Assembly (NCBI GenBank): GCA_913063435.1
Contig: CAJXYI010000014.1
Location: 1-52,493, forward strand
Source of the DNA: an uncultured Actinomycetales bacterium
GTDB lineage: Bacteria; Actinomycetota; Actinomycetes; S36-B12
DNA: 52,493 nt
Direction: 5' to 3'
A model generated the notes under the pieces. The model was given only the letters and a program-made list of their open reading frames with translations. It did not search any database and was not told the DNA's origin. Each line of letters starts with the position of its first letter. Position 1 is the stretch's first letter. This document shows, piece by piece, positions 44,379-52,493 of the stretch. The position numbers and the translations under genes were made by a program.

Positions 44379-45425
44379 GTGGGAGATGCCAGGGTCAGCG
44401 ATGTCATCGACTGGAATCTCGCGGTGTCCGCGGGCGTCCGGCTGGCCCCGGCCGGCCCACAGGTGACACCGGATGAGGCTGCGCACATCGTGGCCGATAT
44501 CCGCTGGGCTGCTCACCGGGCGATCGAACCCGTACGCGAGGTCACCGGGCTCACCGCCAGCGAAGACACCCATCACGCCGTCGTCGTCGCCCGCCCCGAA
44601 TGGCTTCGGGCCAATGTCGAGCAGATGCGCATCGCGATGGCACCCCTGGCGCGGCTGCTGGCCGAGAAGGAGCCGTCGGCGTTGGTTCGTGAGATCGGAT
44701 CGCGCACCACCGCCGTGCAGATGGGTGCCGTGCTCGCCTTGCTGTCGCCGAAGGTGCTCGGCCAATACGAAGCCCTCGGAGATGATCCATGCCTTCCGGG
44801 TCGGTTGATGCTGGTCGCACCCAATATCGTCACCGCTGAACGCAATCTCGATGTTCCACCCGGGGACTTTCGTCTGTGGGTGTGCCTGCACGAGGAAACC
44901 CATCGCGTTCAGTTCTCTGCGGTGCCGTGGCTGTCGACGTATTTCACCGAGCAGGTGCATGAGTATCTGAGCGCGACCGACACCGACACCTGGGCGACGC
45001 TGCGCCGCTTGGCCGGTGAAGTGCGCAACCGGCGCGAATCGAAGTTGGGCATCGTCGATCTGTTGCAGACACCGCAGCAGCGGGCGATCCTCGATCGGCT
45101 CACCGCGCTCATGTCGCTGCTCGAGGGCCATGCCGATGTGGTGATGGATGAGGTGGGGCCGCAGGTGGTGCCGAGTGTTGCGACCATCCGGACACGATTC
45201 GACAACCGGCGCACCCAGCACGGCTTCGTCGACGGATTGATCGGTCGAGTGCTCGGCCTCGAGGCGAAACTGCGTCAATACACCGAGGGCGCCGGATTCG
45301 TGCGTGCGGTGATCGACCAGGCGGGAATGGCCGGATTCAACGAGGTGTGGACTGCGCCGGCAGCACTGCCGACCAGCGCTGAGATCGCCGATCCGCGCGC
45401 GTGGGTGCGCCGCGTCCTCGGCTGA
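44379..45425 (+). CDS. Zinc-dependent metalloprotease (DUF2342, 'F420-associated')
   Basis: A 348-residue protein of an actinobacterial family often called 'coenzyme F420 biosynthesis-associated uncharacterised protein'. CLHEETHRVQF is an HExxH zinc site near residue 170, and a downstream EGHADVVMDEVG supplies the likely third ligand. Its substrate is unknown, and the F420 label comes only from phylogenetic co-occurrence. It lies between dacB and tilS, its usual place in Actinomycetes. Confidence 0.85.
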   Translation: MGDARVSDVIDWNLAVSAGVRLAPAGPQVTPDEAAHIVADIRWAAHRAIEPVREVTGLTASEDTHHAVVVARPEWLRANVEQMRIAMAPLARLLAEKEPSALVREIGSRTTAVQMGAVLALLSPKVLGQYEALGDDPCLPGRLMLVAPNIVTAERNLDVPPGDFRLWVCLHEETHRVQFSAVPWLSTYFTEQVHEYLSATDTDTWATLRRLAGEVRNRRESKLGIVDLLQTPQQRAILDRLTALMSLLEGHADVVMDEVGPQVVPSVATIRTRFDNRRTQHGFVDGLIGRVLGLEAKLRQYTEGAGFVRAVIDQAGMAGFNEVWTAPAALPTSAEIADPRAWVRRVLG

Positions 45426-45446
45426 ACTGCGGCTGGGACGGACTGC

Positions 45447-46514
45447 ATGGACAGCGATATCGACCCGAGGCAGACCCTGCCGGCGCAGCAGGCTGTGCGA
45501 CGCGCGGTGCGCAAGCATCTCGCGGAACTGCCCGCCGATGGGCTCGTTCTCGTCGCCTGCTCCGGCGGGCCCGATTCGTTGGCGTTGGCGAAGGCCGTCG
45601 CGGCGGAGTCATCACGTGCCGCCTCGACGTGGCGTGCGGGTGCGATCGTCATCGACCACGGCCTGCAGGCGGAATCAGCTGAGGTAGCCCAGCGTGCGGC
45701 ACATCACTGCCGGTCGTTCGGGCTCGATCCGGTCGAGGTCATCAGGACCGATATCGCCCTCGATCACCCCGGCGGGGGCGGCCCCGAAGCGATCGCCCGC
45801 GATGCACGCCGAGAGGCCTTGCTCGAGGCCGCTGATCGTCACGCCGCCTCCGCGATCTATGTGGCTCACACCCGCGATGACCAGGCCGAGACGGTTTTGC
45901 TGCGGTTGTCTCGGGGGTCGGGGGCCCGGTCACTGTCGGCGATGGCCCCGATCACCGGGATCTGGCATCGCCCGCTGCTGGCCCTCGACCGCGCGACGGT
46001 GCACGCATCACTGCGTGACCTCGTGTCCTGGGCGGACCCGCACAACGCTGATCGACGGTTTGCGCGGGTGAGGGTGCGACTCGATGCCCTGCCAGCCCTG
46101 GTCGAGGCCTTGGGCAGCGGTGTCGTCGATGGGCTGGCACGTAGTGCCGAACTGCTGCGTGATGATGCCGATGCTCTCGACGCGATCGCCGAACGGGTGT
46201 GGTTATCCAGCCGTGTTGCCCCTCAGGCCGGCGCCTTCGATGAGGAACACGACCGTGTCATCGAGCTCGAAGTCGCTGCGCTCATCGACGCCCATCGTGC
46301 CGTGCGCACCCGGGTGCTGCGCCGTGCCTGCCTCGAGGTCGGCGCTCCAGCAGCAGCGATCACCTTCGACCACGTGCGCTCGATCGAGGCGCTGATCAGT
46401 GATTGGCGCGGCCAGGGTCCGCTCGATCTACCCGGGAGCCTCCGGGTCAGCCGCGAGTGTGGGAGGCTTCGGTTCGACCGCAGCGACCCCCTCGGGAGTA
46501 CACCTCGTGCATAG
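45447..46514 (+). CDS. tilS: tRNA(Ile)-lysidine synthase
   Basis: A 355-residue protein that makes lysidine at C34 of tRNA-Ile(CAU). The PP-loop SGGPDS (39-44) follows VLVACSG, and [20 protein letters not shown] and [16 protein letters not shown] are typical TilS signatures. The C-terminal substrate-binding domain is short, as in other Actinomycetes. The gene ends inside the start of hpt. Confidence 0.92.
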   Translation: MDSDIDPRQTLPAQQAVRRAVRKHLAELPADGLVLVACSGGPDSLALAKAVAAESSRAASTWRAGAIVIDHGLQAESAEVAQRAAHHCRSFGLDPVEVIRTDIALDHPGGGGPEAIARDARREALLEAADRHAASAIYVAHTRDDQAETVLLRLSRGSGARSLSAMAPITGIWHRPLLALDRATVHASLRDLVSWADPHNADRRFARVRVRLDALPALVEALGSGVVDGLARSAELLRDDADALDAIAERVWLSSRVAPQAGAFDEEHDRVIELEVAALIDAHRAVRTRVLRRACLEVGAPAAAITFDHVRSIEALISDWRGQGPLDLPGSLRVSRECGRLRFDRSDPLGSTPRA

Positions 46515-47061
46515 CGATCACATCAACGGCGATCTCGCCGCCGTGCTGTTGACCGATGACCAGATCCAGGCCCGCCTCGCAGAGGTCGCCGCTCAAGTCG
46601 ACGCCGACTACGACGGCAGGGACCTGCTGCTCGTCGGAGTCTTGAAGGGCGCGGTCATCGTGATGGCCGACTTCATGCGCCATCTGCGCTCGCATGTATC
46701 GACCGACTGGATGGCAGTGTCCAGCTATGGCTCGGGCACCACGTCGTCCGGTGTCGTGCGGATCCTGAAGGATCTCGACATCGACCTCGTCGGTCGCGAT
46801 GTGCTGATCGTGGAGGACATCCTCGACACCGGTCTCACGCTGTCGTGGCTGATGAACAATCTGCGCTCCCGCGGGCCGGCATCGGTCGAGGTGTTCACGT
46901 TCCTGCGCAAGCCCGAGGCGGTGCAGGTTCCGATTACCCCGCGCTACGTGGGTTTCGACATCCCCAATGAGTTCGTCGTGGGCTATGGCCTCGACTACGC
47001 CGAGCGCTACCGCAACCTGCGTGAGGTGGCCGTTCTTCGCCCCAACGTCTACGGCCACTGA
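46507..47061 (+). CDS. hpt: Hypoxanthine phosphoribosyltransferase
   Basis: A 184-residue purine salvage enzyme forming IMP/GMP. The PRPP loop is [17 protein letters not shown], with [19 protein letters not shown] upstream and [19 protein letters not shown] at the end. The GTG at 46507 overlaps the tilS stop and has GGGAG about 8 nt upstream. It forms a coupled tilS-hpt pair, followed by ftsH. Confidence 0.94.
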   Translation: MHSDHINGDLAAVLLTDDQIQARLAEVAAQVDADYDGRDLLLVGVLKGAVIVMADFMRHLRSHVSTDWMAVSSYGSGTTSSGVVRILKDLDIDLVGRDVLIVEDILDTGLTLSWLMNNLRSRGPASVEVFTFLRKPEAVQVPITPRYVGFDIPNEFVVGYGLDYAERYRNLREVAVLRPNVYGH

Positions 47062-47073
47062 CCTCTGCTCCTC

Positions 47074-47102
47074 ACGCCGGGGCAGGGGCGGAACGCCGGG
47101 GC
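47074..47102 (+). promoter_or_regulatory. Direct repeat upstream of ftsH
   Basis: ACGCCGGGGC occurs at 47074-47083 and 47093-47102, 19 bp apart, in the 63-bp gap between hpt and ftsH. It may be a regulator site; nothing else supports it. Confidence 0.25.
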
Positions 47103-47124
47103 CCGGTGTACCGTCGTATCCGAG

Positions 47125-49086
47125 ATGAACGTCAAGCGCTGGTTTCGTGGGCCGATCTTCTGGGTCGGCATCGTCGTGCTGCTCGTCATCGTGGGCTCGA
47201 GCATCATTTCCGGTCTCGGCGGCCCGACCCAGGTCGACACCAGCCAGGCGATCTCGGACATCCAGAGCAACCGGGTGGCCTCGGCCACGATCGTCGACCG
47301 CGACCAAGTGCTCGAACTCACCCTGCGCGATGGCAGCCAGATCGTCAGCCAATATGTCGACGGCCAGGGCGTGCAGTTGCAGAACCTGCTCCAGCAGAAA
47401 GTCGATAGCGGTCAGCTGCCCGAGGGCTACAACATCGTGGTCCCGCAGGACAACCTCCTCGTCAGCCTGTTGTTCACGCTGCTGCCGTTCGCGCTGATCA
47501 TCCTGCTGCTGTTCTTCTTCATGACCCAGATGCAAGGTGGCGGTTCCCGACTGATGCAGTTCGGCAAGTCCAAGGCGAAGGTCGTGGCCAAGGACATGCC
47601 GCAGACGACGTTCGCGGACGTGGCCGGTGCTGATGAAGCGGTCGAGGAATTACAGGAGATCAAGGAGTTCCTGTCCGAGCCGGCGAAGTTCCAGGCTGTC
47701 GGTGCGAAGATCCCCAAGGGCGTGCTGCTCTATGGCCCGCCCGGAACCGGCAAGACGCTGCTGGCTCGCGCTGTCGCCGGCGAAGCGGGAGTGCCGTTCT
47801 ATTCCATCTCCGGTTCGGACTTCGTCGAGATGTTCGTCGGTGTCGGTGCCTCACGCGTGCGCGATCTGTTCGAGCAGGCCAAGGCCAACGCTCCGGCCAT
47901 CATCTTCGTCGACGAGATCGATGCGGTCGGCCGTCATCGCGGTGCCGGACTCGGTGGTGGTCATGACGAACGCGAGCAGACCTTGAATCAGATGCTCGTC
48001 GAAATGGATGGTTTCGATGTTTCCAGCGGTGTCATCCTGATCGCTGCCACCAACCGCCCCGACATCCTCGATCCCGCGCTGTTGCGCCCGGGTCGATTCG
48101 ACCGTCAGATCGCGGTGGAACGCCCCGATCTCAACGGCCGTTTTGCGATCTTGCAGGTCCACGCCCGTGGCAAGCCCTTCGCCGAAGGCGTCGATCTGAT
48201 GTCGGTGGCAAAGCGCACCCCGGGGTTCACCGGTGCAGACCTGGCCAACGTCCTCAACGAGGCGGCGCTGCTGACGGCACGCTCGGGCGGGCAGATCGTC
48301 GACGACGAATCACTCGATGAGGCCATCGATCGGGTCATCGCCGGCCCCCAGAAGCGCACCCGGGTGATGGACGATCACGAGAAGGCGATCACGGCGTATC
48401 ACGAGGGCGGTCACGCGCTCGTCGCTGCAGCGCTGCCCGGCACCGATCCGGTGCACAAGATCACGATCATGCCGCGCGGTCGCGCGTTGGGCTACACGAT
48501 GGTGCTGCCCGATCAGGAGAAGTACTCCACGACCCGCAGCGAGATGCTCAACCAGTTGGCCTACATGCTCGGTGGTCGCGCGGCGGAGGAACTCATATTC
48601 CATGATCCGACGACGGGTGCCTCTAATGACATCGAGAAGGCGACGACGTTGGCGCGGGCGATGGTGACGCAGTACGGCATGACCGAGCGTCTCGGTGCCA
48701 TCCGATACGGCCAGGAGCAGGGTGAGGTGTTCCTCGGGCGCGATATGGGTCACGTGCGTGACTACTCCGAGGACGTGGCGGCGGCGATCGACGAAGAGGT
48801 CCGCACCCTGATCGAGACCGCGCATCAGGAGGCCTACGACATCTTGGTGGACAACCGCGATGTCCTCGATCGACTCGTGCTCGAGCTGTTGGAGAAGGAG
48901 ACGCTGGACAAGGCCGAGGTCGAGGCGGTGTTCGCCGACCTGAGGTTGCGCGGGGACCGTCCCGCGTGGACCGGTTCGTCGCTGCGCAGCCCGGATGAGA
49001 GGGGACCGGTGCGGGTACGCTCGAATGAGTCGCCGAACGGTTCGGCGAATGGCTCGGTCAACGGCTCGGGCCCGATTCACGACTAA
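47125..49086 (+). CDS. ftsH: ATP-dependent zinc metalloprotease FtsH
   Basis: A 653-residue membrane protease. Two membrane segments (about residues 11-30 and 112-133) enclose an extracytoplasmic domain. The AAA module has Walker A GPPGTGKT (204-211), Walker B IIFVDEID and [19 protein letters not shown]. The zinc site is HEGGH (His426, His430). The C-terminal tail has three N-G-S repeats and differs from the family core. It degrades membrane and regulatory proteins. The folate genes follow. Confidence 0.97.
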   Translation: MNVKRWFRGPIFWVGIVVLLVIVGSSIISGLGGPTQVDTSQAISDIQSNRVASATIVDRDQVLELTLRDGSQIVSQYVDGQGVQLQNLLQQKVDSGQLPEGYNIVVPQDNLLVSLLFTLLPFALIILLLFFFMTQMQGGGSRLMQFGKSKAKVVAKDMPQTTFADVAGADEAVEELQEIKEFLSEPAKFQAVGAKIPKGVLLYGPPGTGKTLLARAVAGEAGVPFYSISGSDFVEMFVGVGASRVRDLFEQAKANAPAIIFVDEIDAVGRHRGAGLGGGHDEREQTLNQMLVEMDGFDVSSGVILIAATNRPDILDPALLRPGRFDRQIAVERPDLNGRFAILQVHARGKPFAEGVDLMSVAKRTPGFTGADLANVLNEAALLTARSGGQIVDDESLDEAIDRVIAGPQKRTRVMDDHEKAITAYHEGGHALVAAALPGTDPVHKITIMPRGRALGYTMVLPDQEKYSTTRSEMLNQLAYMLGGRAAEELIFHDPTTGASNDIEKATTLARAMVTQYGMTERLGAIRYGQEQGEVFLGRDMGHVRDYSEDVAAAIDEEVRTLIETAHQEAYDILVDNRDVLDRLVLELLEKETLDKAEVEAVFADLRLRGDRPAWTGSSLRSPDERGPVRVRSNESPNGSANGSVNGSGPIHD

Positions 49087-49124
49087 CACCGGATCTGCGC
49101 GCCGACCCGAGAGGGCCATTGATC

Positions 49125-49745
49125 ATGAGTGATGACACCGATATCGACACGATCCGCCATGGGGTCGAGCCGCCCGCGAAAGCTCCCTTCGATCACGAAC
49201 GAGCCGAACGTGCGGTTCGCGAGTTGCTGATCGCGGTCGGCGAGGATCCCGACCGCGAAGGCCTGCGCAAAACACCGGGCCGCGTCGCTCGGGCATATGC
49301 GGAAATCTTCGCCGGCCTGCACATGGTCGGCGAAGACGTGCTCACGACCACCTTCGATGAAGGCCACGACGAACTCGTCCTGGTGCGCGATATCGAGGTG
49401 TACAGCACCTGCGAGCATCACCTCGTTCCCTTCCATGGGGTGGCCCACGTCGGCTACATCCCGGCCCATGACGGCCGCATCACCGGATTGTCGAAGTTGG
49501 CTCGCCTGGTCGATGTGTACGCGAAGCGGCCGCAGGTGCAGGAACGGTTGACCACCCAGATCGCGGATGCTCTCGAACGAGTTCTCGAACCGCGCGGCAT
49601 CGTGGTCGTGGTCGAATGCGAGCACCTGTGCATGTCGATGCGCGGGGTGCGCAAACCGGGAGCGAAGACCGTCACGAGCACGGTTCGAGGCCAACTGCTG
49701 GACCCGGCGTCACGCGCCGAAGCCATGTCACTGTTGATGGGCTGA
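49125..49745 (+). CDS. folE: GTP cyclohydrolase I
   Basis: A 206-residue FolE. It converts GTP to 7,8-dihydroneopterin triphosphate, the first step to tetrahydrofolate. The zinc ligands are in [11 protein letters not shown] and the second Cys in [32 protein letters not shown] is also typical. GAGAGGG 9 nt before the ATG at 49125 decides the start over a TTG at 49119. It leads folE-folP-folB-folK. Confidence 0.97.
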   Translation: MSDDTDIDTIRHGVEPPAKAPFDHERAERAVRELLIAVGEDPDREGLRKTPGRVARAYAEIFAGLHMVGEDVLTTTFDEGHDELVLVRDIEVYSTCEHHLVPFHGVAHVGYIPAHDGRITGLSKLARLVDVYAKRPQVQERLTTQIADALERVLEPRGIVVVVECEHLCMSMRGVRKPGAKTVTSTVRGQLLDPASRAEAMSLLMG

Positions 49746-49757
49746 GCCGGGCACACC

Positions 49758-50624
49758 ATGGCGATCCGTCATCCCGCGGGGCTTCCTGATGCGCTTGCCG
49801 CACTTGAGCGGACGCTTGTGATGGGTGTCTTGAACGTCACTCCCGACTCCTTTTCCGATGGAGGACGTTGGCTCGATCCGGCGATCGCCGTCGCGCACGG
49901 CACCCGGATGCACCGTGACGGCGCGGATATCGTCGACGTCGGTGGTGAGTCCACCCGTCCGGGTGCACAGCGCATCAGCATCGACGAGGAACTCGATCGA
50001 GTCGTGCCGGTAGTGGCGGGACTCGTCGCAGCCAGTGTGCCCGTGAGTGTCGACACGATGCGACCCGGTGTCGCCCAGGCAGCGCTCGACGCGGGAGCCT
50101 GCCTGGTCAACGACGTCAGCGGCGGCCGCGCCGACGACGGGATGCTTCCGTGGCTGGCGACGGTCGATGTTCCCTACATCGCGATGCATTGGCGCGGGCC
50201 CAGCGACGTGATGGCCAGCCTGGCCACGTATGACGATGTCGTCGCCGAGGTGGTGGCTGAATTGCAGCAGCGATTGGACGCACTATCTGAAGCCGGCGTC
50301 GACCTCGCGCGCGTCGTGGTCGATCCCGGTATCGGCTTCGCGAAGGAGGCCGACCACAACTGGATGCTGCTGCGGGAGTTGGCTCAGATCCAGGCGCTGG
50401 GCCACCCGGTGCTCGTCGGAGCCTCACGCAAGAGATTCCTCGGCTCGCTTCTGGCGGACGGCTCGGGTCAGCCGCGCCCGGTCGAGCAACGCGATTACGC
50501 CACCGATGCGATCACCGCACTCGCTGCGGGCGCTGGAGCCTGGGGGGTCCGGGTGCATGACGTGCGCGGAGGCCGAGATGCCGTTGCCGTGGCAGCGGCG
50601 TGGAGAGCGGGACAGCAGATATGA
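49758..50624 (+). CDS. folP: Dihydropteroate synthase
   Basis: A 288-residue TIM-barrel enzyme joining pterin pyrophosphate and p-aminobenzoate. MGVLNVTPDSFSDGGRW and DIVDVGGESTRPGA are its two signature regions, and VLVGASRKRFLGSLL carries the pterin-contact Lys. The stop overlaps the folB ATG (ATGA). Confidence 0.97.
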   Translation: MAIRHPAGLPDALAALERTLVMGVLNVTPDSFSDGGRWLDPAIAVAHGTRMHRDGADIVDVGGESTRPGAQRISIDEELDRVVPVVAGLVAASVPVSVDTMRPGVAQAALDAGACLVNDVSGGRADDGMLPWLATVDVPYIAMHWRGPSDVMASLATYDDVVAEVVAELQQRLDALSEAGVDLARVVVDPGIGFAKEADHNWMLLRELAQIQALGHPVLVGASRKRFLGSLLADGSGQPRPVEQRDYATDAITALAAGAGAWGVRVHDVRGGRDAVAVAAAWRAGQQI

Positions 50625-50986
50625 GCGACCGTATCGAGATCATGGGGCTGCGGGGAATCGGTTACCACGGTGTCTTCGAGCACGAACGCCGTGAGGGTCA
50701 GGAGTTTCGCGTCGATGTCGTGCTCGAGGTCGATATGGCACGCGCGGCTGCTAGCGACGATCTGTCCGACACGGTGGACTACGGCACGATCTCGTCAGAG
50801 GTACACGCCCTGATCACCGGGGAGCCGGTCGACCTGATCGAGACCCTCGCGGTGCGTATCGCCGGCGTGTGCCTCGCCCATGAGGGAGTGCTGGCCGTCG
50901 AGGTCGCCGTACACAAGCCCAATGCTCCGATCACCGTGCCATTCGACGATGTCGTGGTGCGCATCACGCGGAAGCGAGCGAAGTGA
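50621..50986 (+). CDS. folB: Dihydroneopterin aldolase
   Basis: A 121-residue FolB. MGLRGIGYHGVFEHERREG holds the typical start with the conserved Tyr/His region; the C-terminal VAVHKPNAPI holds the catalytic Lys. It converts dihydroneopterin to 6-hydroxymethyl-dihydropterin. Both ends overlap neighbours (ATGA with folP, GTGA with folK). Confidence 0.95.
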   Translation: MSDRIEIMGLRGIGYHGVFEHERREGQEFRVDVVLEVDMARAAASDDLSDTVDYGTISSEVHALITGEPVDLIETLAVRIAGVCLAHEGVLAVEVAVHKPNAPITVPFDDVVVRITRKRAK

Positions 50987-51462
50987 CGCAGGCGGTGCTC
51001 GCCCTCGGGGCGAATATGGGTGATCGGCTTGCGGCACTGCAGGGCGCGGTCGATGTGCTGGTGGCATCGCAAGAGGTCGAGGTCCTGGCGGTGTCGGGGG
51101 TGTATTCGACTATTCCCGTGGGTGGGCCCGAGCAGGATGACTTCCTCAATGCCGCGGTGCTGATCGACACTGGACTCACCCCGCATGAACTGCTTGCTCT
51201 GGCTCACCGCATCGAAGCCGACCACCACCGAACCCGCGAGGTGCGCTGGGGCCCGCGCACCCTCGATGTCGACCTGATCGTGATGCGCGACTCCGATGGC
51301 GAGATCGTGCTGGACACCGCGGAGTTGACGCTTCCGCATCCGCGTGCCTATGAACGTGCCTTCGTGTGCGTGCCCTGGGCTGATGTGGAACCCGATGCGC
51401 AACTCCCCGATCTCGATAGCTCTGGTGTGATGCGCACGGATATGGAGTTGGTGATCCGATGA
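50983..51462 (+). CDS. folK: 6-hydroxymethyl-7,8-dihydropterin pyrophosphokinase
   Basis: A 159-residue FolK: ALGANMGDRLAALQGAVD at the start, GPEQDDFLNAAVLIDT, and RWGPRTLDVDLIVM, which has the Mg-binding Asp pair. It activates the pterin for FolP. The GTG overlaps folB and the stop overlaps the DUF3180 ATG. Confidence 0.96.
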   Translation: MTQAVLALGANMGDRLAALQGAVDVLVASQEVEVLAVSGVYSTIPVGGPEQDDFLNAAVLIDTGLTPHELLALAHRIEADHHRTREVRWGPRTLDVDLIVMRDSDGEIVLDTAELTLPHPRAYERAFVCVPWADVEPDAQLPDLDSSGVMRTDMELVIR

Positions 51463-51983
51463 TCAAGCGCACGAGCATCGCGTGGCTCGTCGCGATCGTG
51501 CTCATCGGTCTTGCGGCGGGCTGGGTGCTCGTCCGCATCGTCGACTCGACGACCGGTCGCATCCTGGGGGTTCCGTTCATCGCCAGCATGGGCCTATGGG
51601 CGTTGGCGATCGGTGTGCTGCTGTGGGCGGTGGTCAGTCGTCCACGCCTGATCCACCCCGACGACCGACGTCCTCGTTCACGAGGGCCGCAGCCGGTGCA
51701 CGTGCCGACCGGGGATCCCCAAGCGGTGCGCCGAGCGCATCACGACCGGATGCCGCCACTGCTGGCGGCACGCACCGCGGCACTGGCGATGGCAGCATCG
51801 CGTACGGGTGCACTCATCGGTGGTTTCTATCTCGGCATCATCGCCGCGTTGATCGGGGTCATCTCGACTCCGAGTGGATCGGAGTCGGTGACGGCGAGTC
51901 TGATCGCGGCGGGGGCCTGCGCGGTGCTGGTCGGCTCGGCGATCTGGTTGGAATCGATGTGCCGCCTGCGCGGCGGGGACTAG
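51459..51983 (+). CDS. DUF3180 family membrane protein
   Basis: A 174-residue protein with about four membrane segments (residues 7-30, 40-62, 110-135, 140-165) and a polar Arg/His/Pro-rich loop between the pairs. DUF3180 genes commonly follow folK in Actinomycetes; their function is unknown. It overlaps folK by ATGA and ends the folate operon. Confidence 0.85.
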   Translation: MIKRTSIAWLVAIVLIGLAAGWVLVRIVDSTTGRILGVPFIASMGLWALAIGVLLWAVVSRPRLIHPDDRRPRSRGPQPVHVPTGDPQAVRRAHHDRMPPLLAARTAALAMAASRTGALIGGFYLGIIAALIGVISTPSGSESVTASLIAAGACAVLVGSAIWLESMCRLRGGD

Positions 51984-51998
51984 CCGCACCGAGCAGGC

Positions 51999-52004
51999 TA
52001 GGGT
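51999..52004 (+). promoter_or_regulatory. Candidate -10 box of leaderless promoter
   Basis: TAGGGT ends 7 nt before the ATG at 52012, with no ribosome-binding site between, matching the leaderless pattern seen elsewhere here. Confidence 0.4.
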
Positions 52005-52011
52005 TCAGCCC

Positions 52012-52302
52012 ATGAGCGAGGCACTCGAGGACCTGCCCTTTGACGAACTGCGCCACCGCGCCTTCCACGTCGCTGAACGGCATCTGGATATCGCCTTCTT
52101 CTCCAGCGTGTTCTCGCACATGCCGGGGATGCATGCGATCGAAGGTGAGGGTGGCGACCTCGGCTCGACCGGCGGGACGATCATCGAGACCGTGAAGGCC
52201 GCCCGCGAGATGTTCGCCAAGAACCCCGACATCGACGCCGACACCGAGGCGCTGCTACGCGCGAAGTTCGCGACCTACCTCCGCGCCCACGGCGACTCCT
52301 AA
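52012..52302 (+). CDS. Small soluble protein of unknown function
   Basis: A 96-residue, mostly helical, acidic protein without membrane segments or a signal. I do not recognise it. A Gly-rich middle (EGEGGDLGSTGG) separates two helical parts. Support for the gene is the leaderless promoter signal, normal codon use and its place after the folate operon. It ends 10 bp before palindrome copy 3. Confidence 0.7.
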   Translation: MSEALEDLPFDELRHRAFHVAERHLDIAFFSSVFSHMPGMHAIEGEGGDLGSTGGTIIETVKAAREMFAKNPDIDADTEALLRAKFATYLRAHGDS

Positions 52303-52312
52303 ACCCGCCACC

Positions 52313-52375
52313 CGTCTGAGTTACCTGAATGGTCGTTAATGCGCGCAGTTAACGACCATTCAGGTAACTCAGACG
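52313..52375. repeat. 63-bp dispersed palindrome, copy 3 (diverged)
   Basis: Same length and outer sequence as copies 1 and 2, but the arm has AATGG where they have TGTGG, with the matching change CCATT in the other arm. The outer 27 bases of each arm pair perfectly; the centre can form its own TGC/GCA stem beside a bulged G. It lies between two convergent genes, where it could act as a terminator. Confidence 0.95.
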
Positions 52376-52398
52376 GTGAGGTTTGGGTGTGGTGGGAA

Positions 52399-52493
52399 TC
52401 AGGGGGTGGTGATGACAGCGCTGAGGGTCGTGCCGTGTTCGCCACGATCCTCGCGGGACCAGGTGGCGGCGAGCTGGTCGATGATCTGTGAAC
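52399..52493 (-). CDS. C-terminal end of an ATP-binding (HATPase-like?) protein, partial
   Basis: An open frame on the minus strand runs from the window edge to a TGA at 52399-52401 and encodes about 30 residues (SQIIDQLAATW near the edge, ending SAVITTP). The pattern, a short helix with L-A-x-x-W, an acidic/Gly turn and a final beta strand, resembles the end of anti-sigma-type HATPase domains. The piece is too short to be sure. Confidence 0.4.
   Translation of the reverse strand, partial: SQIIDQLAATWSREDRGEHGTTLSAVITTP

Overview
The window is high-G+C, gene-dense DNA of the class Actinomycetes. The evidence is the order ppa - dacB - HExxH 'F420-associated' zinc protease - tilS - hpt - ftsH - folE-folP-folB-folK - DUF3180, the HAD/acyltransferase fusion beside plsB, an IclR-type regulator on the hut genes, many GTG starts with ATGA/GTGA overlaps, and several TANNNT boxes 6-8 nt before start codons (leaderless promoters). 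I cannot name the genus. I see no prophage, insertion sequence, integrase or CRISPR array, and no gene-free stretch longer than 300 bp.

Layout. 1-3.1 kb (minus strand): tRNA-Thr(CGT), a YihY/BrkB membrane protein, an orphan NarX-like sensor kinase and a small membrane protein. 3.1-9.0 kb: a Rid-family protein, a TRAM-type RNA methyltransferase coupled to trmB, then plsB and a HAD-PlsC fusion for phospholipid precursors. 9.0-33.3 kb is an amino-acid catabolic island. Cluster A (9029-13316) holds a DadA-like oxidoreductase, a dihydrodipicolinate-synthase (DHDPS)-family enzyme, a Ser/Cys proline-racemase-family enzyme and a zinc dehydrogenase. A middle segment (13.3-19.0 kb) carries a FUSC transporter, the bifunctional proline oxidase putA and a divergent PAS-AraC regulator, and is bounded by two near-identical 63-bp palindromes. 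Cluster B (19080-27006) encodes a pathway for trans-4-hydroxy-L-proline: deaminase, Cys/Cys epimerase, GntR regulator, three-subunit D-hydroxyproline dehydrogenase, an ornithine-cyclodeaminase-family reductase and a 2-oxoglutarate-semialdehyde dehydrogenase. The histidine cluster follows: hutR-like IclR regulator, divergent hutU-hutI-hutH, convergent hutG.

33.4-41.9 kb: a NadR-like P-loop kinase whose last codons lie in a second long palindrome, a DUF6159 membrane protein, a beta-oxidation operon (fadA-fadB-tetR-histidine phosphatase), a small membrane protein, a Nudix hydrolase and a zinc alcohol dehydrogenase. 41.9-52.5 kb: thioesterase and ppa (minus), then dacB, the zinc protease, tilS-hpt, ftsH, the folate operon, DUF3180, a small conserved-looking protein, a third 63-bp palindrome, and the C-terminal end of a further gene at the window edge.

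How it fits together: 4-hydroxyproline is predicted to go to 2-oxoglutarate, and histidine and proline to glutamate, so all three routes meet at the glutamate/2-oxoglutarate node. The Ser/Cys racemase-family enzyme plus the cyclodeaminase-family reductase could add a route from 3-hydroxyproline through pyrroline-2-carboxylate to proline and PutA. The signal not explained by genes is a set of long dispersed palindromes: three 63-bp copies, one of them with a compensated two-base change in both arms, plus two others of related composition.
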